Assembly (NCBI GenBank): GCA_000435595.1 | Contig: FR895427.1 | Span: forward strand, 13,130 to 32,268 | Source: Firmicutes bacterium CAG:882 | GTDB lineage: Bacteria; Bacillota; Clostridia; Lachnospirales; Lachnospiraceae | Length of the DNA: 19,139 nt | Direction: 5' to 3' | In this document: piece after piece, positions 7,243 to 15,687 of the stretch | How positions within the stretch are numbered: position 1 is the stretch's first letter | Layout of the letters: every line of letters begins with the position of its first letter | Notes under the pieces: generated by a model | Told to the model about the DNA's origin: nothing | The model's input: only the letters and a program-made list of their open reading frames with translations | Databases searched by the model: none | Translations under genes and position numbers: made by a program

Positions 7243-7269
7243 ATCTGCGTGTGCGCTTATATCGCAGAT
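7243..7269 (+). other. Inverted repeat between recF and gyrB
   Basis: ATCTGCG (7243-7249) and CGCAGAT (7263-7269) give a 7-bp stem with a 13-base loop immediately after the recF stop. There is no T-run after it, so I do not call a terminator. It may be an mRNA-stabilising or regulatory hairpin in the 84-base gap. Confidence 0.4.
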
Positions 7270-7325
7270 GTTTGGCAGAAATACTGCATTGATTATATTT
7301 TATGTAGCGCAGAAATGAGGAAAGC

Positions 7326-9239
7326 ATGGAAAATAATTACGGAGCAGACCAGATACAGATTCTTGAAGGTCTTGAGGCGGTAAGAAAAAGACCGGGAATG
7401 TATATTGGCAGTACATCATCAAAGGGACTTCATCATTTGGTATATGAGATTGTAGACAATTCAGTGGATGAGGCGTTGGCAGGCTACTGCACTGAGATTG
7501 ATGTGCAGATTAACTCTGACAATTCAATCACCGTCACAGACAACGGACGCGGAATTCCTGTAGGAATTAATGCAAAATCCGGACTTCCTGCGGTTGAGGT
7601 TGTATTTACAATTCTCCATGCCGGCGGAAAATTCGGAGGCGGGGGATACAAGGTATCAGGAGGTCTTCACGGAGTAGGAGCCTCCGTAGTAAATGCACTT
7701 TCGGAATGGCTTGAGGTTCAGGTATATCATGATGGAAGCATATATAAGCAGAGATATGAGAGAGGTAAGGTAATGTATCCTCTTAAGGTTGTCGGAAGCT
7801 GTGATAAGGAAAAGACGGGAACAAGGGTAAGCTTCCTTCCTGACAAGGAGATATTTGAGGATACCGTTTACGATTTTGACATATTAAAGAACCGTCTGAG
7901 AGAGATGGCATTTCTCACTAAGGGAATCAAGATTATTCTCAGGGATGACAGAGAGGATAAGAAGGAAAAAGTATTCCATTATGAAGGCGGAATTAAGGAG
8001 TTCGTTCAGTATTTGAACAGAAGCAAGACTCCGCTGTATGAGAATATTATTTACTGTGAGGGTACGGTAAATAATATTTCCGTAGAAGTTGCATTCCAGC
8101 ACAACGACGATTATAACGAGAGCATTTACTCTTTTGTCAATAATATTAATACACCTGAGGGTGGTATGCATCTTACGGGCTTCAGAAATGCAATAACCAA
8201 GACGTTTAACGATTATGCAAGGAGCAACAAGCTTCTTAAGGACAGCGAGCAGAATCTTACAGGTGAGGATATAAGAGAAGGTCTTACTGCAATCGTCAGT
8301 GTTAAGATAGAGAATCCTCAGTTCGAGGGACAGACCAAGCAGAAGCTTGGCAACAGCGAGGCAAGAGGAGCCGTTGATAATGTTGTTACAGAGCAGCTTA
8401 CATACTTCTTAGAGCAGAATCCTGCTGTTGCAAAGATGATATGTGAGAAGTCACTTCTTGCACAGAGAGCAAGAGAGGCTGCAAGAAAGGCAAGGGATCT
8501 TACAAGAAGAAAGACGGCACTTGAGTCAATGAGCCTTCCGGGCAAGCTTGCCGATTGTTCGGACAAGGATCCTAAGAACTGTGAGATATTTATCGTAGAG
8601 GGAGATTCCGCCGGCGGTTCGGCAAAGTCAGCAAGAAGCCGTGCGACACAGGCTATTCTCCCGCTCAGAGGTAAGATTCTTAATGTCGAGAAGGCAAGAC
8701 TTGACCGTATACTTGGCAATGCTGAGATTAAGGCAATGATTACCGCTTTCGGAACAGGTATTCATGAGGATTTCGACATAAGCAAGCTTCGTTATCACAA
8801 GATTATCATTATGACCGATGCCGATGTCGACGGTGCGCATATTGCTACTCTTATGCTTACCTTCCTTTATCGTTTTATGCCTGAGCTTATCAAGCAGGGC
8901 TATGTATACCTTGCACAGCCGCCTCTTTATAAGCTTGAGAAGAATAAAAAAGTATGGTATGCGTACTCGGACGAGGAACTCAATGATATTCTCACGGAAG
9001 TAGGACGTGACCAGAACAATAAGATTCAGCGTTACAAAGGTCTCGGAGAGATGGATGCAGACCAGCTCTGGGAGACAACAATGGATCCGGCTAAGAGAAT
9101 ACTTAAGAAGGTATTCTATGATGAGGAGTATGCATCAGAGATTGATGTGACATTCTCAACACTTATGGGTGACAATGTTGAACCTAGAAGAGAATTCATC
9201 GAGGCAAATGCGAAGTTTGTGAAAAACCTAGATATTTAG
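7326..9239 (+). CDS. gyrB: DNA gyrase subunit B
   Basis: ATPase subunit of gyrase, which introduces negative supercoils as an A2B2 enzyme. Length is 637 aa, the short form without the extra Gram-negative insert. GHKL ATPase motifs: EIVDNSVDEA with Glu41 and Asn45, DNGRGIP with Asp72, and GGLHGVGASVVNALS from about 116. The transducer domain follows. TOPRIM motifs: EGDSAGGSA from Glu425 and MTDADVDGAHI at 496-506 with the metal-binding Asp498, Asp500 and Asp502. The C-terminus NVEPRREFIEANAKFVKNLDI is typical of GyrB rather than ParE. GAGGAAA lies 4-10 bases before the start. It forms the usual pair with gyrA, though 156 bases of structured DNA separate them. Confidence 0.97.
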   Translation: MENNYGADQIQILEGLEAVRKRPGMYIGSTSSKGLHHLVYEIVDNSVDEALAGYCTEIDVQINSDNSITVTDNGRGIPVGINAKSGLPAVEVVFTILHAGGKFGGGGYKVSGGLHGVGASVVNALSEWLEVQVYHDGSIYKQRYERGKVMYPLKVVGSCDKEKTGTRVSFLPDKEIFEDTVYDFDILKNRLREMAFLTKGIKIILRDDREDKKEKVFHYEGGIKEFVQYLNRSKTPLYENIIYCEGTVNNISVEVAFQHNDDYNESIYSFVNNINTPEGGMHLTGFRNAITKTFNDYARSNKLLKDSEQNLTGEDIREGLTAIVSVKIENPQFEGQTKQKLGNSEARGAVDNVVTEQLTYFLEQNPAVAKMICEKSLLAQRAREAARKARDLTRRKTALESMSLPGKLADCSDKDPKNCEIFIVEGDSAGGSAKSARSRATQAILPLRGKILNVEKARLDRILGNAEIKAMITAFGTGIHEDFDISKLRYHKIIIMTDADVDGAHIATLMLTFLYRFMPELIKQGYVYLAQPPLYKLEKNKKVWYAYSDEELNDILTEVGRDQNNKIQRYKGLGEMDADQLWETTMDPAKRILKKVFYDEEYASEIDVTFSTLMGDNVEPRREFIEANAKFVKNLDI

Positions 9240-9251
9240 TGCTACACGTAC

Positions 9252-9336
9252 GTTGTGTGATTTTGTCGGTACCCTTCCGGACGCGCTTTTGCTCATTCGA
9301 GAGCGTAGCGGCAGTGTATCGGTAAAATCCCACAAC
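9252..9336. repeat. 85-nt imperfect palindrome between gyrB and gyrA
   Basis: The outer arms 9252-9264 and 9324-9336 pair at 12 of 13 positions. Pairing continues through 9265-9279 against 9309-9323 with several G-U pairs and two mismatches. A small inner stem GCTC/GAGC (9291-9294/9301-9304) closes the tip. No T-run follows on either strand, and no reading frame covers it. It is either a structured leader of gyrA or a palindromic repeat element. An 8-bp palindrome ACGTACGT (9246-9253) adjoins it. Confidence 0.75.
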
Positions 9337-9395
9337 TGTTAATTGTTGAAAAGTAATTGTTATATAAAAAATATGGTTATGCGGAGGAAATATAA

Positions 9396-11906
9396 ATGGA
9401 TGAACATATCTTTGATAAGGTTCATGATGTAGACCTCAAACAGACAATGGAGACTTCATATATAGACTATGCGATGAGCGTTATCGCCGCGAGAGCCCTC
9501 CCTGATGTAAGGGACGGTCTCAAGCCTGTACAGAGAAGAATCCTCTATTCGATGATTGAGTTAAATAACGGTCCTGACAAGCCTCACAGAAAGTGCGCGC
9601 GTATCGTCGGAGATACAATGGGTAAGTACCATCCTCACGGAGACTCATCCATCTATGAGGCACTCGTTAAGCTTGCACAGGATTTTGCGACAAGATACCC
9701 TCTTGTTGACGGTCACGGAAACTTCGGCTCCGTCGATGGTGACGGTGCAGCCGCCATGCGATATACCGAGGCTAGATTAAGTAAGATTTCCATGGAAATG
9801 TTAGCCGATATTGACATGGATACGGTTGATTTTGTACCGAACTTCGATGAGACTGAGAAGGAGCCGAGCGTGCTCCCTTCAAGATACCCTAACCTCATGG
9901 TCAACGGAACATCAGGTATCGCCGTAGGTATGGCGACCAACATTCCGCCTCACAATCTTCGTGAGGTTATTGATGCTGTTGTCAAGATTATCGACAATGA
10001 AGTGGAAAATGACAGAGAGACAGAGATAGACGAACTCATGGAGATAGTCAAGGGTCCTGATTTTCCTACAGGTGCAATGGTTATCGGAAAGAGAGGAATC
10101 GAGGAGGCTTACAGAACCGGACGAGGCAAGATTAAGGTTCGTGCCGTGACAGATATTGAGGCTATGCCAAACGGCAAGAGCCGTATTATTGTTACCGAGA
10201 TTCCTTACATGGTAAATAAGGCTAATCTTATTCAGAAGATTGCTGAGCTTGTAAAGGATAAAAAGATTGACGGAATAACGGATTTAAGAGATGAGTCCGA
10301 CAGACAGGGTATGAGAATCTGTATTGAGCTTAGAAAGGATGCCAATGCAAATATTGTGCTCAATCAGTTGTATAAGCATACACAGATGCAGGATACGTTC
10401 GGTGTTATCATGCTCGCGCTCGTTGACAATCAGCCAAAGGTTCTCAACTTAAAGGAGATGCTCGGATATTACCTTCTTCACCAGAAGGATGTTGTCACAA
10501 GAAGAACACGCTACGAGCTCAACAAAGCAGAGGCGAGAGCACACATCTTGGAAGGCTTGATGATAGCTCTCGACAATATCGACGAGGTTATAAGCATCAT
10601 AAGAAGTTCTGAGAATGTACAGGCTGCAAAGGCAAGACTTATTGAGCGCTTCGGTCTGTCAGATGCTCAGGCACAGGCCATTGTTGATATGCGTCTGAGA
10701 GCTCTCACAGGTCTGGAGAGAGAGAAGATTGAGCAGGAGTTAGCTGCACTCAGAGCGAGAATTGAGGAATTAAAGGCAATTCTTGCAGACGAGAAGAAGC
10801 TTCTCATGGTAATCCGTAAGGAGATTACAGCCATCGCCGACAAGTACGGTGATGACAGAAGAACATCCATCGGATACGATGAGTCCGAAATCAACATGGA
10901 GGACTTAATTCCTGACGAGAGCACAGTCATCGCCATGACAAATCTCGGCTACATCAAGAGAATGACTCTCGACAATTTCAAGAGCCAGAACAGGGGCGGA
11001 CGTGGAATCAAGGGAATGCAGACGATTGATGAGGATTACATAGAAGACTTGTTCATGACTACGACACACAAGAATCTGTTGTTCTGCACAAGTCTGGGAA
11101 GAATCTACAGGCTCAAAGCTTATGAGATACCTGAGGCAAGCCGTACTGCAAGAGGTACAGCTATTGTAAATCTCTTACAGCTTATGCCTGGCGAGAAGAT
11201 AAGTGCAATCATACCTGTAAATGGTATAAAAGATGATTCATACCTTTTCATGTGCACGAAGAACGGTATTGTAAAGAGAACACCTGCTAAGGAATATGCA
11301 AATATCCGTAAGACAGGAATTCAGACTATCACACTCAGGGATGATGACGAACTTATCGAGGTTAAGGAGACTGACGGAAATAAGGATATCATTCTTGTAA
11401 CCAAGCTCGGAATGTGCATCCGCTTCAACGAGCAGGATGTAAGACCTACCGGAAGAAGTGCCATGGGTGTAATCGGTATGAACCTTATTGCAGGAGATGA
11501 AGTTGTGGGAATGCAGCTTGATACTCAGGGTGATGAACTTCTTATCGTATCGGAGAACGGACTGGGAAAGAGAACCAAGACAGAGGAATTCACTGTACAG
11601 CACAGAGGCGGCAAGGGAATAAAGTGTTACAAGATTAATGAAAAGTCAGGAAATGTAATAGGCGTTAAGGCTGTTAACGAGAGCAGGGAGATTATGCTTA
11701 TCACTACCGAGGGCATTATCATTCGTATGCAGGTAGCCGGAATCTCAGTTCTTGGAAGAATAACATCAGGAGTTAAGTTAATCAATCTTGATGAAGGTGT
11801 TAAGGTTGCCAAGGTTGCCAAGGTCAGAGAAGGCGACGAGACTAAGCCGGAGGATTTAGAGAAGGCGGAGTCTGAGGCTGAGAATGACGCAGAGACCGAG
11901 AACTAA
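9396..11906 (+). CDS. gyrA: DNA gyrase subunit A
   Basis: Breakage-reunion subunit of gyrase. Length is 836 aa. The catalytic tyrosine is Tyr123 in AAMRYTEARL. The quinolone-resistance region reads HGDSSIYEAL with Ser84 and Glu88, the susceptible-type residues in Gram-positives. The coiled-coil tower lies around residues 360-470. The C-terminal DNA-wrapping domain contains the GyrA box as QNRGGRG (531-537), which identifies it as GyrA rather than ParC, and a degenerate HRGGKG repeat further on. It ends in a strongly acidic tail (EKAESEAENDAETEN), as in some other gyrases where the tail tunes supercoiling. GGAGGAAA precedes the start. A membrane-protein pseudogene begins 12 bases after its stop. 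Confidence 0.97.
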   Translation: MDEHIFDKVHDVDLKQTMETSYIDYAMSVIAARALPDVRDGLKPVQRRILYSMIELNNGPDKPHRKCARIVGDTMGKYHPHGDSSIYEALVKLAQDFATRYPLVDGHGNFGSVDGDGAAAMRYTEARLSKISMEMLADIDMDTVDFVPNFDETEKEPSVLPSRYPNLMVNGTSGIAVGMATNIPPHNLREVIDAVVKIIDNEVENDRETEIDELMEIVKGPDFPTGAMVIGKRGIEEAYRTGRGKIKVRAVTDIEAMPNGKSRIIVTEIPYMVNKANLIQKIAELVKDKKIDGITDLRDESDRQGMRICIELRKDANANIVLNQLYKHTQMQDTFGVIMLALVDNQPKVLNLKEMLGYYLLHQKDVVTRRTRYELNKAEARAHILEGLMIALDNIDEVISIIRSSENVQAAKARLIERFGLSDAQAQAIVDMRLRALTGLEREKIEQELAALRARIEELKAILADEKKLLMVIRKEITAIADKYGDDRRTSIGYDESEINMEDLIPDESTVIAMTNLGYIKRMTLDNFKSQNRGGRGIKGMQTIDEDYIEDLFMTTTHKNLLFCTSLGRIYRLKAYEIPEASRTARGTAIVNLLQLMPGEKISAIIPVNGIKDDSYLFMCTKNGIVKRTPAKEYANIRKTGIQTITLRDDDELIEVKETDGNKDIILVTKLGMCIRFNEQDVRPTGRSAMGVIGMNLIAGDEVVGMQLDTQGDELLIVSENGLGKRTKTEEFTVQHRGGKGIKCYKINEKSGNVIGVKAVNESREIMLITTEGIIIRMQVAGISVLGRITSGVKLINLDEGVKVAKVAKVREGDETKPEDLEKAESEAENDAETEN

Positions 11907-11918
11907 AAGAGAAATTAT

Positions 11919-12696
11919 ATGTCAAAAATAACTGATAAGATAAAACAACGATTTGACTACAATAATATATATTATGTGATACAAATAGTTGCTTTGTTGT
12001 TAATAATTAATTATTTTAAAAGCAGATACAGTCTGATGTCATACGCATCACAGTACGTTCATCCGGGAATGGATGATTATTGGATGAGAACGGGAGTACA
12101 TGAAACATGGATGAATACACATTCATTGTGGCAATGTATAAAATGCTCTTTTAAAGATGCGGTTGGATTGTATAAGAGATTGAACGGAACTTTTTTGAGT
12201 ATGTTTTTGACGGGACTCACTCCATTGACTTTTAATGAAAATCGTTATCATTTCAATTATATTTGACGTATTGATGATATGCCTTTATTATGCGTCGTAT
12301 GCTCCGCTGATGTATTCAAAAAGCAAGTATTTTGGAAGAGTATTAAATACAACAGCCTTTGAAAAATTGATACATTCCAAGAATCAATTAATCGATAATA
12401 TATGCAGATATATGGTTGGGGCTGCTGCAATAATAACCATAGTTATCTGTACTAACAGTGTAAATAAATTATATTATTACTCAACATCTCTTTCATTTCA
12501 TATAGAATACGCAGATAAATTTCAAATTCTGCAAATGTACGATGAAGAGAGGGATAAATTGTTCATGGAGTTGTTAGATCCTAATATACCGGAGGTTCAT
12601 GTCGGGCAAATAGTAGAAGTTTCATTTTTCCCGGAAATTAAAAGTGTTATACATGATATGCAGTATTACTATGGGAAAAAAATAATTGTAGATTAG
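11919..12696 (+). pseudogene. Broken copy of the GT-C-like membrane protein gene (internal deletion)
   Basis: Two frames, 11919-12266 (115 codons) and 12235-12696 (about 150 codons, shifted by one base), match the N- and C-terminal parts of the intact protein at 12739-14274. The N-part shares HPGMDDYW, TWMN, HSL and FNENRYH; the C-part shares CLYYAS, APLMY, YFGRVLNTT, then MELLDP and the ending YYxKxIIVD. Anchors TATCAT (12246) and TGCCTTT (12280) are 34 bases apart here but 705 apart in the intact copy, so about 671 bases are missing, which is not a multiple of three. All middle membrane segments are lost, so neither fragment should work as a transporter or transferase. It is clearly richer in A+T than its neighbour, consistent with decay. 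Expression of a one-segment 115-aa peptide cannot be excluded. Confidence 0.85.
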
Positions 12697-12738
12697 AATG
12701 TACATAAGAATGCTTTCAGCGGAGGAATTATTTTTAAT

Positions 12739-14274
12739 ATGTTGAATAAAATAAAAAGAATTTTTGGTAAATACACCTATAAAGATTATGTCTATTTTGC
12801 TTTGCAGGTGGTTGTGCTGATTCTTGTGGCAAGATATTTTGTGAGCCGTTTCTCACCTATAGCGGAGGCAGCCAAGTATACTCATCCGGGAATGGATGAC
12901 TATTGGATGAGCTATAGAGTGCACCACACATGGATGAACTCACACTCGCTTATTGAGTGTATTCAGTGCGCATGGGAAGATACGGTGAGGGTATATAATA
13001 ATTATAACGGAAATTTTTTGAGTATGTTTTTGACATCACTCTCACCCGTTGCGTTTAACGAGAACAGGTATCATTTGATATTCTACATCATGCTTGCCGA
13101 TATGGTTATCGGACTTGGCATGATAGCGTACTCGCTTCTTCACAGAAGATGGAAGATGTCGATACTCAACTGCATAAGTATATGCCTGTTGTTCCTGGTA
13201 TTCTACCTCGACTATGCACCTTCCGCCAGGGAGGGAATCTACTGGTGGCCGGGAATTGCCAACTATAACCTGTTTTTCGGAATGATACTGTTCGCACAGG
13301 GAGTTTATATATTGTTCTGGGAAAAGCACAGACCGGTGTGGCTTGTGTTGTCGACAATAGTATTCTTCCTCATAGGACTCGGAAATCCGCTCACGGGACT
13401 TGTGAATGTATGTCTGCTCGCCTACGAGCTGATATACGAGATATATCGAAAGAAATCATTTAAGACACTCTTTTACATTCCGCTTGCGGCTGCGATAGCA
13501 GGACTTTTGATAGCCGTGACAGCTCCGGGAGCAGCGACGAGACTGTCGGCTGACAGAGTTACGGTCTTTGAGACGATAATTATGTCATTCAGGGACGGAA
13601 CCATAATGACGCGCGCGAGCATACAGCCTGCGGTATATTTTTACCTGATAATGGTTGCGGGAATTGCCCTGTTTGACATGATTAACAAGAAGAGTGAGGC
13701 AGCCGATGAGGCGGTAAAGGGTGCTGCGGCTAAGAAAATCATCGGCACCGTGATATATGTAGTCATGATGGCGTGCCTTTACTACGCTTCCTTTGCACCG
13801 CTCATGTATGCGAGAAGCCAGTACTTCGGAAGAGTTCTCAACACGACGACGTTCGTTTACTTTATGACTGCGACCGTCAGCATAATATATGTGTGCAGGA
13901 CAGTGGCTTATTTTGTGAATAGGGCACTCAGGGAACAGGAGAGCGAAAAGAAGGTAAATGTGGTTGACATAAAAAATTGGGCAGCAGGTATCGTGGCACT
14001 TGTATGTATGATCTGCTGTGTAAAAACAGTGGAGCAGCCGCTTTACAAATCAGTATCCCTCGCACTCAATGCGGATTATGCGCTGACGTACCAGTTTGCA
14101 AGACTGTACGATGAGGACAGGGACAGAATTTTTATGGAGCTGTTAGATCCTGATATTAATCCGGTTCATATCGGAAAGATAACATACATCGGATTCTATC
14201 CCGAGATAAGGGAGAACATATCGGACATGGAGCAGTATTACGACAAACAAATAATAGTTGATACAGAGGAATAA
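12739..14274 (+). CDS. GT-C-like polytopic membrane protein (DUF6056-like)
   Basis: Integral membrane protein of 511 aa with roughly ten hydrophobic segments. After the first (about residues 17-36), a predicted outside loop carries HPGMDDYW with Asp53-Asp54. An acidic pair at this place is the metal/substrate site of GT-C glycosyltransferases, which move sugars from polyprenyl-phosphate donors to cell-surface polymers. A second conserved-looking block, REGIYWWPGIANYN (Glu165 onward), and GLGNPLTG resemble DUF6056/GtrII-like families. I infer a role in envelope glycan modification; no substrate can be read from sequence. The soluble C-terminus, about 80 residues, ends in IIVDTEE. The GGAGG upstream is 13 bases from the ATG, rather far. 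It follows a broken copy of itself, and the fumarase alpha gene begins 3 bases after its stop. Confidence 0.65.
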   Translation: MLNKIKRIFGKYTYKDYVYFALQVVVLILVARYFVSRFSPIAEAAKYTHPGMDDYWMSYRVHHTWMNSHSLIECIQCAWEDTVRVYNNYNGNFLSMFLTSLSPVAFNENRYHLIFYIMLADMVIGLGMIAYSLLHRRWKMSILNCISICLLFLVFYLDYAPSAREGIYWWPGIANYNLFFGMILFAQGVYILFWEKHRPVWLVLSTIVFFLIGLGNPLTGLVNVCLLAYELIYEIYRKKSFKTLFYIPLAAAIAGLLIAVTAPGAATRLSADRVTVFETIIMSFRDGTIMTRASIQPAVYFYLIMVAGIALFDMINKKSEAADEAVKGAAAKKIIGTVIYVVMMACLYYASFAPLMYARSQYFGRVLNTTTFVYFMTATVSIIYVCRTVAYFVNRALREQESEKKVNVVDIKNWAAGIVALVCMICCVKTVEQPLYKSVSLALNADYALTYQFARLYDEDRDRIFMELLDPDINPVHIGKITYIGFYPEIRENISDMEQYYDKQIIVDTEE

Positions 14275-14277
14275 AAA

Positions 14278-15120
14278 GTGAGAGACATAAACACACAGGT
14301 AATTGTACAGAACGTAAAGGAAATGTGTATCGAGGCGAATCATTTTCTCTCGCCGGATATGAAGAAGGTATTTGAGAAGGCTGCAAATGAGGAAAAATCC
14401 CCGCTTGGCAGACAGATTTTAGGGCAGCTTGAGGAGAATCTCAAGATTGCCGGAAATGACATGATACCTATATGTCAGGACACGGGAATGGCTGTTGTAT
14501 TCGTAAAGGTCGGTCAGGAGGTTCATATCGAGGGCGGTTCACTCACAGACGCGATAAATGAGGGCGTGCGTCAGGGCTATGTAGAAGGGTATTTAAGAAA
14601 ATCAGTCGTGAAGGATCCGATTGAGCGCGAGAATACCAAGGACAACACGCCTGCGGTTATACATTATGATATTGTTCCGGGCGATAAGGTTGACATAATA
14701 ATCGCACCTAAGGGCTTCGGAAGCGAGAATATGAGCCGTGTGTTTATGTTAAAGCCTGCCGACGGAATAGAGGGCGTCAAGGACGCAATACTGACGGCGG
14801 TCAGGGATGCGGGACCTAATGCCTGCCCGCCGATGGTTGTCGGCGTCGGCATAGGAGGAACCTTTGAGAAGTGCGCCCTCCTTGCAAAAAAGGCACTCAC
14901 GAGAAATTTAGACGAGGAAAGACCGACAGGGTACGTCCGCGAGCTTGAGGATGAGATGCTTGAGAAAATCAACTCTCTCGGAATAGGTCCGGGCGGTCTC
15001 GGCGGTTCTAAGACGGCACTTGCGGTAAATGTTGAGACATATCCGACACATATAGCAGGACTTCCTGTGGCAGTCAATATCTGCTGTCATGTCAACAGAC
15101 ATGTTCACAGAGTGATATAA
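14278..15120 (+). CDS. Class I fumarase/tartrate dehydratase-type hydro-lyase, alpha subunit
   Basis: Iron-sulfur hydro-lyase alpha subunit (280 aa) that with the next gene forms an oxygen-sensitive [4Fe-4S] enzyme, most likely fumarate hydratase (malate to fumarate and water). Cluster cysteine candidates are Cys66 in PICQDTG, Cys183 in NACPPMVVGVGIGG and Cys269 or Cys270 in NICCHVNRH. GPGGLGGSKTALAV, ETYPTHIAGLPVAVN and ENMSRVFMLKPADG are family blocks. Two-subunit class I enzymes are typical of anaerobes. Sequence alone cannot exclude L-tartrate dehydratase or mesaconase. The start is GTG with AGAGGA at 14265-14270 overlapping the previous stop, so translation is probably coupled to the membrane-protein gene before it. 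Confidence 0.9.
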   Translation: MRDINTQVIVQNVKEMCIEANHFLSPDMKKVFEKAANEEKSPLGRQILGQLEENLKIAGNDMIPICQDTGMAVVFVKVGQEVHIEGGSLTDAINEGVRQGYVEGYLRKSVVKDPIERENTKDNTPAVIHYDIVPGDKVDIIIAPKGFGSENMSRVFMLKPADGIEGVKDAILTAVRDAGPNACPPMVVGVGIGGTFEKCALLAKKALTRNLDEERPTGYVRELEDEMLEKINSLGIGPGGLGGSKTALAVNVETYPTHIAGLPVAVNICCHVNRHVHRVI

Positions 15121-15147
15121 AGAATAATCGATTGGACGGTGCGAAAA

Positions 15148-15687
15148 ATGGACAAGCATATTAATGTACCCTTTGACAGCAGCATATCGGAAGCTCTGAA
15201 GGCGGGAGATTATGTCTACCTTACGGGAACAATATACACGGCAAGAGATGCGGCACATAAGAGAATGTATGAAGCTCTTAAGAATGGTGAGGAGCTTCCT
15301 TTTGATGTAAAAAATAACACGATATACTATATGGGACCATCGCCTGCGAGGGAGGGCAGGGTTATCGGCTCAGCAGGTCCTACGACTGCGAGCAGAATGG
15401 ACAAGTATGCTCCTTCGCTTCTTGACCTTGGACTTATCGGAATGATTGGAAAGGGAAAGAGAAATAAGGCAGTCCACGAGGCGATTGTCAGAAACAAGGC
15501 GGTTTACTTTGCGGCGGTAGGCGGAGCTGGAGCTCTTTTGTCTAAGTGCATCACCTCGTCGGAGATTATTGCCTACGACGACCTCGGAACCGAGGCTGTG
15601 AGAAAGCTCATCGTGAAGGATTTTCCTGTAATTGTTGTAATTGATTCAAAGGGGAGAGATTTGTATGAAGAGACTGCCGCAAGATAA
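15148..15687 (+). CDS. Class I fumarase/tartrate dehydratase-type hydro-lyase, beta subunit
   Basis: Beta subunit (179 aa) holding the swivelling domain of the two-part iron-sulfur dehydratase. The blocks LTGTIYTARDAAHKRM, YYMGPSPAREGRVIGSAGPT, TASRMDKYAPSLLDLG and IGKGKR are the core family motifs, and KAVYFAAVGGAGALLSKCI is the following strand region. I prefer ATG at 15148 over GTG at 15139, because the GGACGG at 15134-15139 is well placed for the former only. It lies 27 bases after the alpha subunit, and its last 23 bases overlap the next gene. Alpha and beta must be made together for an active enzyme, which the adjacency supports. Confidence 0.9.
   Translation: MDKHINVPFDSSISEALKAGDYVYLTGTIYTARDAAHKRMYEALKNGEELPFDVKNNTIYYMGPSPAREGRVIGSAGPTTASRMDKYAPSLLDLGLIGMIGKGKRNKAVHEAIVRNKAVYFAAVGGAGALLSKCITSSEIIAYDDLGTEAVRKLIVKDFPVIVVIDSKGRDLYEETAAR

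Noticed and set aside
9252..9336. Calling the gyrB-gyrA palindrome an intrinsic terminator
   Set aside because: Neither end is followed by a T-run, and gyrA needs transcription through it or just after it; reported as a structured repeat instead.
11919..12696. Two separate small membrane-protein genes
   Set aside because: Both frames align to consecutive parts of the intact neighbour with a frame change at the join, which fits one deleted gene better.
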